DNA of 64,000 nucleotides, from the NCBI RefSeq assembly GCF_003858535.1, contig NZ_RQTJ01000009.1, positions 48,047 to 112,046 of the forward strand, given 5' to 3'. This DNA comes from Paenimyroides viscosum (GTDB lineage: Bacteria > Bacteroidota > Bacteroidia > Flavobacteriales > Flavobacteriaceae). The notes under the pieces are model-generated. The model ran no database searches. It had not been told where the DNA came from and saw only the letters and a list, made by a program, of their open reading frames with translations. Numbering within the stretch: position 1 is the first letter of the stretch; every line of letters begins with the position of its first letter. Both the position numbers and the translations under genes were made by a program. This document shows, in pieces, positions 24,050-33,800 of the stretch.

Positions 24050-24504
24050 TACTTTAAGTCGTTTAAATTAACGGTTTTAGGTTTTTGTGCCTCATGATTG
24101 TGCGCAGAACCTACATTTACATTTAAATTACGGAATAATTGTGCACCTAATTTGTTTTTAGGTAACATTCCTTTTACAGCTTTTTCTACTAATAATGCAG
24201 GATTTTTTTGTTGCATTACTTTTGCTGTTAATTCTCTTTGACCACCTGGGTAACCTGTGTGACGAATGTACGTTTTGTCATTCAATTTGTTACCTGTTAA
24301 GTTGATCTTCTCTGCGTTGATAATAATTACATTATCACCACAGTCTACGTGAGGTGTATAACTTGGTTTGTACTTACCTCTTAAAATCATAGCGACTTTT
24401 GAAGCAAGGCGTCCTAAGTTATGACCGTCAGCGTCTACAACAACCCATTCTTTCTGAACGGTTGCTTTGTTTGCTGATACTGTCTTGTAGCTTAAACTTT
24501 CCAC
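24049..24504 (-). CDS. rplM: 50S ribosomal protein L13
   Basis: Large-subunit protein L13, 151 residues. Typical segments are [59 protein letters not shown] and [20 protein letters not shown]. It is the first gene of the rplM-rpsI operon, with a close-to-consensus promoter 47 bases upstream. Confidence 0.98.
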   Translation of the reverse strand: MESLSYKTVSANKATVQKEWVVVDADGHNLGRLASKVAMILRGKYKPSYTPHVDCGDNVIIINAEKINLTGNKLNDKTYIRHTGYPGGQRELTAKVMQQKNPALLVEKAVKGMLPKNKLGAQLFRNLNVNVGSAHNHEAQKPKTVNLNDLK

Positions 24505-24929
24505 AATAAATTAATTTTAATTAAACATTCCATTCCCAATAAAGGGAGTGCAAAATTAAACAATTTATTTTACTATACAAATTTGTATGGTTTATTTTTA
24601 ATAAGCTCTAGAAATGTCAAACTTAAAAAAAGTTTCACCTTGAAATAAGTTGATGTGATTATTAAAGTTTTAATCCAAATTAACACATTTAAACAAACCT
24701 TACTTTTTTTAAAAATTAAAATCACATTGATTTATAATTAACGTAAATTTTTAATTAATACAGAAACATGCTATTAAAAAGCCAAAGTTTTAAAAATTCG
24801 TTTTTTTGATAAAAAAACAATAAAACAGAGTTTTAATAAGTTAAAATTCAATAAAACCATCATTTTTAATGATTTAAATGAATTATATATTATACTTTTA
24901 TGATTTAAAAACAAAACTTAATCAAAACA
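24505..24929. other. 425-base intergenic region between rplM and the first T9SS giant
   Basis: It holds the rplM promoter at its left end and, presumably, the promoter of the 24930 gene at its right end. The middle is very AT-rich with no frame longer than 60 codons, no clear hairpin and no repeat that I can see. Confidence 0.6.
24551..24581 (-). promoter_or_regulatory. Promoter of rplM-rpsI
   Basis: On the minus strand TTTG (24578-24581), 19 bases, then TAATTTTG (24551-24558). This matches the Bacteroidetes consensus TTTG-N19-21-TAnnTTTG. The start of transcription would fall about 40 bases before the rplM ATG. Confidence 0.6.
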
Positions 24930-27900
24930 ATGAACAAAAAACTAACATCTTTACCATTTTACGTCAGGGGCCTATTACCCAAAATTTTCCTGATAATGAT
25001 GTTGTTTGGATTAACCAAAATGTACGCGCAACCAACATGTACTGCAATAACAGGGAACTTCAGTGAAAATTTTGACACAACGTCTACTGGTAGCTCAACC
25101 AACCCTTCTGTCCCCAATTGCTGGAGTTACATTGACAATATGTCTACAACAGGTTACGGATACACTGCTTCTTCAACAACAACCGTAATGTCACCTCCAA
25201 ATTTTTTCAGGTTTTACAGAATGTGCTCTACAGCAAATGTAAATGAAGATTTAACACTTGTGTCTCCCGAAACTGTAAATTTAGGTAACGGCACAAAACA
25301 ACTTCGATTTTTCGCTCGCGGAAATTCAACAACCGTTACAAGTATATTAGAAGTTGTTCGATTAAACGGAAACACTTCTGCAGCCACAGCTACAGTTTTA
25401 GCCACATTTGATATTACAGGCAACACCTATTCGGAATATATTGTTCCGCTAGCTGCTACAACCGATGACTATTTTGGATTTAGAGTTCCACACAATGGTT
25501 CTACTACCACAAACTATCCGTATGCTTATATAGATGATGTTTTTTATGAAGACTTAGAACCTTGTTTTTTTCCTACAAACATCAATGTTTCCGCAATTAC
25601 GCAAAATACAACTACCATTTCATGGACAGCCTCAGTAGACCCTAATGTGACAACTTATGAGTACGAGGTACGTTCAAGTGGCAATCCGGGCTCAGGATCA
25701 AACGGCTTGGCAGCCACAGGTACAACTAATGCACTTACCGCGAATATAACAGGTTTATCTCCATCGGTTAACTACACGGTGTATGTACGAAGTATTTGCG
25801 GATCTACCTCTACAGGAAGATGGAATCCAAACACCGTATCGTTTTATACTTTATGCGGCGTTCTAACTGCTAATTTTTACGAAGGATTTGACACTACTGA
25901 CACAGGAACTACATCAAATAACAATTTTCCAAATTGCTGGAGTTATGTTGACGAAGTTATAACAACCGGTTATGGTTATGTAAATGCAACAAATGCACAA
26001 TCGGGCAGTAATTCATACCGTTTGTACAAAACCAACTCTACCACCAACCAAGGACAGAATTTAATTTTAATTTCTCCCGAAACAAATAACTTGGGTAACG
26101 GAACAAAACAATTACGTTTTTCTGTTCGCGCGGGCGCCTCTTCGAATGTAAACAATTTAGAAATAGTAACAGCAAGCGGAGATGATGCAAATGCAACTTT
26201 TACCGTATTGCGAACCATTAATGTTGATTATCTTACATATCAAGAATATATTATCCCTTTGCCTACTACTACCGACGATTATTTTGGTTTTAGATTGGCA
26301 CATAACGGAGCAACAGCACTATCTACCGTTCATTTAGATGATATCTATTATGAAGACTTAGCAGATTGTTTTTTCCCAACTGCTTTAACAATAAATAACA
26401 TAACACAGACAGGCGCCGATTTGTCTTGGACCGCATCGGTTTCAGCCAGCGTTACTGGTTATGAATACGAAGTTCGTTCTTCTGGCGCACCAGGATCGGG
26501 AACAACCGGATTAGGCGCAACTGGTATCGTTACGGGCACATCAACCACTGTAACAGGTTTATCGCCTTCATTAGCGTATACCGTATATATACGCAGTACT
26601 TGTGGAGCTACAGAAGGTATATGGAATCCTGTTTCACAGGTTTTTAATACATTGTGCGGTGTTGTTACTTCAAATTTCTACGAAAGCTTTGACACTACAG
26701 AAACAGGCACATCCACCAACAATAACTTCCCTTATTGTTGGAGTTATGTTGATGAAGTTGCATCAACAGGTTATGGCTATGTAAATGCGACTAATGCACA
26801 ATCACCGAGTAATTCTTACAGGTTGTATCGTACAAATACAACTGCAAATCAAGGTCAAAACTTACGACTAATTTCACCTGAAACAAATAATCTTGGAAAT
26901 GGTAATTGGGTAAAACAAATACGTTTTTCTGCCAGAAGTACAGGAACAGCTCAACAAATATTAGAAGTATTTACTGCAAACGGAACTACTTCGGCTGCTA
27001 ACTTCACCGTATTGGATACCATATTAGTGAGTGGGACAACTTATCAAGATTATACAATATATCTACCACAAACAACTGATGATTTTTTTGGATTCAATTT
27101 GCCGCATAACGGCACAACTACTGCAGGTACAGTACACATAGATGACGTTTATTATGAAGACACCCCACTATGTAAACCCGTACTTGCTAAGAACATTTCT
27201 ATAAGTAGTATTCTAAAGAATGGCGCAACTATTAGTTGGGTAGATATGATGAATACACCTAGCACTGCCTATGAAGTAGAAGTTCGTGAAACAGGAGACC
27301 CTGGCGATCCGGGCGCTTCTTTTTTAGGAACCACAGCCCCAGGAATAACCTCTATTAATGTTACGGGACTAAGCCCTACAACAAGCTATTACGTTTATGT
27401 ACGTGCTATATGTTCCCCTACCGATAAAAGCGATTGGGCGGGAGGTGATGCTTTTAGTACAACTTGTGATTATCCAAACTTATTAGCAGCACCGCCAGTA
27501 GTTGTTTGCGGATATGGACCTGTAGATTTAACTGCTATTTTTGACGGCGGTACCGTTCAATGGTTTGATGCTAAAGAAGATGGAAATTTAGTACACACAG
27601 GACCACAATTCACCACACCTTCATTATCTTCAAGTACCAGTTATTGGGTAAGCGCAGGTGATACCATTTCCGCTTCTTCTTTTGTTGGACCTGTTGACAC
27701 GTCTATTGCTGGAGGTGGCGCTACAGCATCAAGCTATCAGGTTTTGTTTACTGTTCATACGGCTTCATTGATACATTCTGTAGATATTTATCCGAATGCA
27801 GTTGGATCAAATGGAACAATTGATATCTATACTTCTGCCAATGTGAAAGTTTTTTCTGTTCCTGTTACAACTACGGTTAGCGGAACAGCTACTCCTCAAA

Positions 27901-30824
27901 AAGTAATTCTTGATGTTCAATTGGCACCTGGTGACTATTACATGAAAACCGACACAACTATAAGTATGTTTAGAAATACATCAGGCGCTTCTTATCCATA
28001 TTCTATTCCGGAATTATCGATTACAGGAAACAGCTTCAATGCGGCTTATTATTACTACTTCTACAATTGGGAAGTTGGTGGCGGAGGTTGTAAATCACCA
28101 AGAATTGAAGTTCCAATTACCGTAACACCCAAACCGGCTTTTGAATTATCATCTTCAACAGCAACCTCATGTGAAGGAGGTGTATCTGCCACTCCGGTAA
28201 CAATTACAACCAACTTAGGAGGGTATGATACTTTTGTATGGACACCAAGTACAGGCGTGAGTGGCGATGCAGTAAACGGCTGGACATTTAGTACAGCTAC
28301 AGAACAAGAATATGTATTATCGGCAAGCCAATCAGGCGGTATTTGCGAGCATTTAAAAACAGTACGTGTTTTTGCAGGCAAAAAACCAGAAGCGCTTTCT
28401 ACTTTAGCAAGTACGTATGATTTATGTAAAAATGAAGTTCAGGAAATGAAAGCTTTAGAGGCTTTACCGGCATCGGTATCTATAGGAGCAGGTTTAGGAA
28501 CAACGGCTTCAACAAGTGCTATCTCAGCATTTGTACAAAGTGCTGTTTACTCTAAACAACAATATATTTACAGTGCAGCAGAATTGTTGGCACAAGGCTT
28601 AACGATTCCGGGTTACATTACAGATTTATCTTTTGAAACAATTAATTCAGGAGCAAGTTTAAGTAATCCAAAATACACGATCAAAATGATGTTAACTCCT
28701 AATACGTCATTTGGAACAACAAATTTTGAGACTGGAAATTTAGCAACGGTTTTCTCAAAAGAGAACCATACGCATACGTTCCAAGGAACACAAACCATGG
28801 TTTTCGACAGCCCGTTTTATTGGGATGGGCAATCGAATATCTTAGTAGAAATTACTCAAGAAGGTGCCGGTGCAGGTAATAATGCCCAAACGTATTTTAC
28901 AGCAGTAACAGGTACAAATGTAGGTATGTATACTACAAGTGCTACCGATGCTAACCCTGCAACAGGAACAAGAACAACAAGCCGTCTAAACGCTACCTTT
29001 GGATTAGAACAGTCTGCTGTAACGTGGTCACCAACGGCTAATTTATATTTAGATGCAGCAACTACTATACCGTATACTACAGGAGTAAATGCTCTTACAG
29101 TATATGTAGTATCTAGTTTGGGTGGCACGCAGGTTTACAATGCAACCTTAACGGCACCATCGGGTTGTGCGTTAGAAAAACCAATTACCGTTAATGTTAC
29201 CGATGTTGTAACACCTGTTGTTCAAAGTCAAACATTTTGTCAGGCAACACCTGTTTCAAGTGTAGTTGTAACGGGTGCACCAACAGCAACATATAATTTC
29301 TATAATTCAGCAACAGCAACTACGCCAATTACTACAATTTCACAAACAGGAACGTATTATGTAGAAGCAGTTCAAGGCAAATGTAAATCAGTAAGAATAC
29401 CTTTTACAGCAACTGTAACTCCATTAGGCTTACCAACAGCACAATTTACGCAAGTAGTTTGTGGTGGCGGAACGGTGTCTGCTTTAATGGCATCAGGAGT
29501 AACAGGATCCCAAATAAAATGGTATGATTCTGTAACATCAACCACACCATTAGCAGGCACACAACCATTAGTAGATAATACCATTTATTACGCATCGCAA
29601 GTATTAGGCGCGTGTGAATCGGGTCGTGTAGCAGTATTGGTTGATATCAACACCGCACCGGCAGCTTTAACACCACAAACCATATCAATTTGCGGATCGT
29701 TAACTTACGGAAGTGTAAACTTAAGCCAAATAGCAGGTGCTGATTTGGTATGGTATCCATCTGCAACCTCGCAAACACCAATACCAAATACAACACAAAT
29801 TGTAAATGGTACGTACTATGTGTCGCAAAAAGTAAACGGCTGTGAATCGTTACGAGTACAAATCATCGCTACAGCACAAGGTAGTGTTGCTGCACCAACG
29901 GCAGGTATCCAAAATATTTGTGGAAGCGGAACGGTAGCTCAATTAACAGCGCAAACCTTACCAAATGCTACAGCAGAATGGTACAACAGCGCCACATCAA
30001 CTACGCCGTTAGCATCAACAGCAGTGTTGGTAAACGGTACATATTATGTATCACAACGAGTAGGTAACTGTGTATCGGTAAAAGTACCGGTGGCAGTACG
30101 TGTTATCAGTACCAGTGCTCCGGCGGTTAGCGCAATTTCAATGTGTGCGGGATCTACGGTATCCGACATAAGTTTGCCAACACCATCAGGAGTATCGTAC
30201 AAATGGTATTTAAACAGTACATCAACCACACCATTACCGGGAACAGATGTTTTACAATCTGGATATTACTTTGTAACGCGTGTAGAAAACGGGTGTGAAT
30301 CATTACGTACACAAGTACAAATTACGGTAAACAGCAGACCAAGCAGTCCTAGCGGCGCAACACCACAAGAATTCACAGATTACGCAGAAATAAGTAATTT
30401 GGTAATGAACGAACCAAATGTGGTTTGGTATGCAACGTACGATGATGCCATGAAAGGTATAAATCCATTGTCGCCAAACATGCCATTGGTAAAAGATACC
30501 ACTTATTATGCGGTGATTATTGGAGCGAACGGCTGTCCAAGTTTACCAACACCGATAGAGGTATTGATTGTTTTAGGTGTGAATGATTTTGATTTAAGTA
30601 AGTTGAATTATTATCCGAACCCGGTAAACGATGTTTTAACAATTAGTTATGCAGATGTAATAACAAATGTAGAAGTGTTTGATTTAAACGGACGAATGGT
30701 AATACAACGCACTTTCGATAATCAAACAGTTCAGTTAGATTTTAGCAGTTTAAGCGCTGGAACTTACATGCTGAACGTAAAAACGAAAGAAAATAGTCAA
30801 TTTATTAAAATTGTAAAGAAATAG
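24930..30824 (+). CDS. Giant T9SS-secreted adhesin-like protein (1964 aa)
   Basis: A secreted cell-surface protein of the type IX pathway. The N-terminus carries an extended signal (FLIMMLFGLTKMYAQ). Three MAM/jelly-roll-like modules with the motifs 'FDTT', 'CWSYVDE', 'TTDDYFGF' and 'YYED' begin near residues 43, 313 and 579, each followed by a fibronectin-III module with a 'YEYEVRSSG' segment and a 'GLSPSVNYTVYVRS' segment. Near residue 850 an Ig-like region starts. From about residue 1400 to 1870 repeats of roughly 75 residues occur ('WYNSATSTTPL', 'NGTYYVSQ', 'GCESLR'). The last 80 residues form the type A sorting domain (LNYYPNPVNDVLTISYAD to FIKIVKK), by which T9SS recognises, exports and anchors cargo. 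Its close neighbour at 30886 is a paralogue. Binding target unknown. Confidence 0.9.
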   Translation: MNKKLTSLPFYVRGLLPKIFLIMMLFGLTKMYAQPTCTAITGNFSENFDTTSTGSSTNPSVPNCWSYIDNMSTTGYGYTASSTTTVMSPPNFFRFYRMCSTANVNEDLTLVSPETVNLGNGTKQLRFFARGNSTTVTSILEVVRLNGNTSAATATVLATFDITGNTYSEYIVPLAATTDDYFGFRVPHNGSTTTNYPYAYIDDVFYEDLEPCFFPTNINVSAITQNTTTISWTASVDPNVTTYEYEVRSSGNPGSGSNGLAATGTTNALTANITGLSPSVNYTVYVRSICGSTSTGRWNPNTVSFYTLCGVLTANFYEGFDTTDTGTTSNNNFPNCWSYVDEVITTGYGYVNATNAQSGSNSYRLYKTNSTTNQGQNLILISPETNNLGNGTKQLRFSVRAGASSNVNNLEIVTASGDDANATFTVLRTINVDYLTYQEYIIPLPTTTDDYFGFRLAHNGATALSTVHLDDIYYEDLADCFFPTALTINNITQTGADLSWTASVSASVTGYEYEVRSSGAPGSGTTGLGATGIVTGTSTTVTGLSPSLAYTVYIRSTCGATEGIWNPVSQVFNTLCGVVTSNFYESFDTTETGTSTNNNFPYCWSYVDEVASTGYGYVNATNAQSPSNSYRLYRTNTTANQGQNLRLISPETNNLGNGNWVKQIRFSARSTGTAQQILEVFTANGTTSAANFTVLDTILVSGTTYQDYTIYLPQTTDDFFGFNLPHNGTTTAGTVHIDDVYYEDTPLCKPVLAKNISISSILKNGATISWVDMMNTPSTAYEVEVRETGDPGDPGASFLGTTAPGITSINVTGLSPTTSYYVYVRAICSPTDKSDWAGGDAFSTTCDYPNLLAAPPVVVCGYGPVDLTAIFDGGTVQWFDAKEDGNLVHTGPQFTTPSLSSSTSYWVSAGDTISASSFVGPVDTSIAGGGATASSYQVLFTVHTASLIHSVDIYPNAVGSNGTIDIYTSANVKVFSVPVTTTVSGTATPQKVILDVQLAPGDYYMKTDTTISMFRNTSGASYPYSIPELSITGNSFNAAYYYYFYNWEVGGGGCKSPRIEVPITVTPKPAFELSSSTATSCEGGVSATPVTITTNLGGYDTFVWTPSTGVSGDAVNGWTFSTATEQEYVLSASQSGGICEHLKTVRVFAGKKPEALSTLASTYDLCKNEVQEMKALEALPASVSIGAGLGTTASTSAISAFVQSAVYSKQQYIYSAAELLAQGLTIPGYITDLSFETINSGASLSNPKYTIKMMLTPNTSFGTTNFETGNLATVFSKENHTHTFQGTQTMVFDSPFYWDGQSNILVEITQEGAGAGNNAQTYFTAVTGTNVGMYTTSATDANPATGTRTTSRLNATFGLEQSAVTWSPTANLYLDAATTIPYTTGVNALTVYVVSSLGGTQVYNATLTAPSGCALEKPITVNVTDVVTPVVQSQTFCQATPVSSVVVTGAPTATYNFYNSATATTPITTISQTGTYYVEAVQGKCKSVRIPFTATVTPLGLPTAQFTQVVCGGGTVSALMASGVTGSQIKWYDSVTSTTPLAGTQPLVDNTIYYASQVLGACESGRVAVLVDINTAPAALTPQTISICGSLTYGSVNLSQIAGADLVWYPSATSQTPIPNTTQIVNGTYYVSQKVNGCESLRVQIIATAQGSVAAPTAGIQNICGSGTVAQLTAQTLPNATAEWYNSATSTTPLASTAVLVNGTYYVSQRVGNCVSVKVPVAVRVISTSAPAVSAISMCAGSTVSDISLPTPSGVSYKWYLNSTSTTPLPGTDVLQSGYYFVTRVENGCESLRTQVQITVNSRPSSPSGATPQEFTDYAEISNLVMNEPNVVWYATYDDAMKGINPLSPNMPLVKDTTYYAVIIGANGCPSLPTPIEVLIVLGVNDFDLSKLNYYPNPVNDVLTISYADVITNVEVFDLNGRMVIQRTFDNQTVQLDFSSLSAGTYMLNVKTKENSQFIKIVKK

Positions 30825-30835
30825 TTTTAAATTAG

Positions 30836-30860
30836 CCAAGAGCAATGTCCTTGCTCTTGG
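30836..30860 (+). terminator. Hairpin between the two T9SS giants
   Basis: A perfect 10-base stem CCAAGAGCAA / TTGCTCTTGG with a five-base loop lies 11 bases after the first gene. It is followed by TTTAAAAAAAA rather than a T run, so termination may be partial and the second gene could be reached by read-through. Confidence 0.6.
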
Positions 30861-30885
30861 TTTAAAAAAAAATAAAATCAATATT

Positions 30886-33800
30886 ATGAGACAATTTATA
30901 CTAATTTTTTTGTTCTTAATTCCGTTTGTTAATTGGGGACAGCCTTATTCAATGACATGGGACGGCTCAACCTCTGTAGCGCCATGGACTCAAGTAACAA
31001 ATGTTTTTAGTGTTGCTTCTGAAAGACCTTGTCAAGGAACACACTCTCTTAGAACCAGACTAAATGGAACTAGTCAAAATCTTGGAACTGTAGTTCTTAG
31101 ATCACCATCATTATTCACAGCTACAGGTGGGGTTATCACCTTTTCTTATGATTACAAATGGTTGATTTACAATACAAGTTTAAGTCAAGCGCCGATAGCT
31201 AGTTCGGGTAATCAATTAGATTTAAAATGGGAATGGGCTAATACGGCGACTGGACCATGGAATAGTTTTAGTACTGTAGATGGAACAAACCATGTTCTTT
31301 CAGCAGGGTGTAATACTGTTACAGCTACATTTGCACCAAAACCAGGAGCTTTATTTGTTAGGATAACTGTTAAAAATACAACGCCTACTGCAGATAATTA
31401 TTTTTATTTAGATAATATAACTATAGATCAAGGACCACCACCGACGTGTATTATACCAGATGAGATTTATATAACAAATAAAAAAGCTGATTCATTTACA
31501 ATAAACTGGACAAGTGCTATTGGGCAAACAACGCCTAATTATGATTGGGAAGTAAGAACAAGTGGTGCGCCAGGTAGTGGACCAGTAGGTTTGGTTAATA
31601 CGACTCCTCCAGCAACAACTGTTTCAGGAAATCCAACTAATAATTTGCAACAGGCTATTACTGGATTAGCTCCAAGTACTAATTATAAAGTATATGTGAG
31701 ATCTAATTGTAGCTCAACAGATAGTAGTTTCTGGTCTGGTATTGATGTGACAACTGCATGTTTACCTCCTACATTTACTCCACCTGCACCAAAACAAGTA
31801 TGTGGTATTCAAGATTCTTTTTTAGCGGTGTCTGGGCCAGGTACAAGTTTTTGGTATGATATTAATGATAACTTAGTGCTTGCTGATAATAATGTATATA
31901 ACATTCCGCAAGTTTCGGAATCGCATAGCTATACCGTATTTAAAGGTTTATATGATAATTTTTTTGGAATTGTGCAAGCAGGTACAGGTCTTACATCTGG
32001 TAATAATGCAACACCTTTTACAAATGCCAAATCACAAAAAATACAATATATTTATTTAGCAGAAGAATTAAAGGCTTTAGGTTTTTCAGCTGGAGTTATC
32101 AAATCTTTTGGATTTAAAGTAGGAACAACAGGTGGTACACTTCAAAGAGATAATTTTACCATTCACATGGGGGAAACTCCATTAGAAGAGTTCTCTACAG
32201 ATAATAAGTTCATACCAGTAAATAGGTTAACATTAGTTAAAAATTTAGCTAACCAATTATTGGTTGTGAATGATGTGAATATGTTTAAGTTAGATACTCC
32301 TTTTCATTGGAATGGAACTTCAAATATTGTAGTTCAAGTAACTTATGCAAATCCAACTGCGGCAACTATACCAACGGCAACATCTAATATTTATTCAACG
32401 TATAGTGCTATATCTTCAAATCGTACGTTGTTTACAAAAAGTGATGCACTTGATATGACGTCTATAAATGCTGTAGCAACTGGAACTCGCTCTTTACTTA
32501 GAACCAATGGCTATTTTGATGTAATCGCAGGTTGTTTCAATGATCCAATAACTGTGGAATTAATCTTTACAGAAGCACCAGAATTTGTCTTGTCTGCTGA
32601 TTTAGTAAACAATTGCCAGGGATCTCCATTAACTAAACTATATGTTTTAACAGGCGCAGGTGATTTTAATACTTATACATGGACTATTACAGACCCTACT
32701 CATCCTGGATTTAACGATAATACACATCCTGATCATCCAGACAACGCAATCGTAGGGGATCAAAATATTGGTTGGACTTTTAACACTACCGGACCAATGG
32801 AGTATACATTGGTTGCGTCTAGTACTTTAGGATTAAAATGTTTAGTAACAAAACATATAAGTGTTGAAAATAATCCTGCTCCACAAATGTCACAAATACT
32901 AAGTAGTTATAGTTTATGTACTACCGACATTCAAGAACTTAAGATTGATAATTTTGTAAATGAAACTCCGGTTAGAAATTTATTTAATGGAAATATTACA
33001 GGTGTAACTTTAAGTAATGGTGTAATAGGTGATGCTATTGCTAATGAAACAACATTGTTCTCTGAGGGTACAGGTAGTTTAAAAGTTACTTACGCTGCAC
33101 AAACAAATGCGATTGTTGATGTTGCAACATCTGTTAATATGGTAAATTTAAAATCAATTTTAGTTGAATTTGACCATATAGCTGCTTTCCAAGCAACAAG
33201 TACAGCTGTAATGGATTATGCGTATTTAGAATATACAACAGATAATGGTGCAACTTGGAAACCTTTCTTGCCTGCAAATTATATTGGTACGGCTAGTACA
33301 GCGCTAACAAAACCAGTTGGTAGTCCTACCTTGCAAGCAATGTTCTTTACAAGAACTTCTTATGCAGATTGGAGTGGCATTCAACAAAGTTCAGTTCCAT
33401 CTACAACACCTTGGAAATCTGAAAAATTTGTAGTTCCAGCAGCAGATTTTACTGGAACGGGCACTTTTAAAGTACGTTTTAGAATGGGTGCCGACGGTAA
33501 TACACAATTCCCTGGATGGTATATTGATAATTTAAAAATTACACCAATAAGTAATAACCAAGTTACATGGACGCCAATTGCTAATTTATATTATGATCAA
33601 AATGCTACGGTTCCTTATGACGGAAGTATAAATTCAGGTATCGTTTATTTAAAAGGATCAACAAATAGTATGAATGTTCCATATAAAGTGGAAGTAACTA
33701 ATCAATATGGATGTAAAGCCGAGAAGAATTTTACAGTAAGTATAGGGTTAAATGAAGCTCCTACTGTAACTAATCTTGATAGCTGTGGTGCAATTAATGT

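Noticed and set aside
28061..29584. Several minus-strand frames in the first T9SS giant
   Set aside because: Thr/Ala/Pro-rich repeats lack stops on the other strand, which explains the frames.
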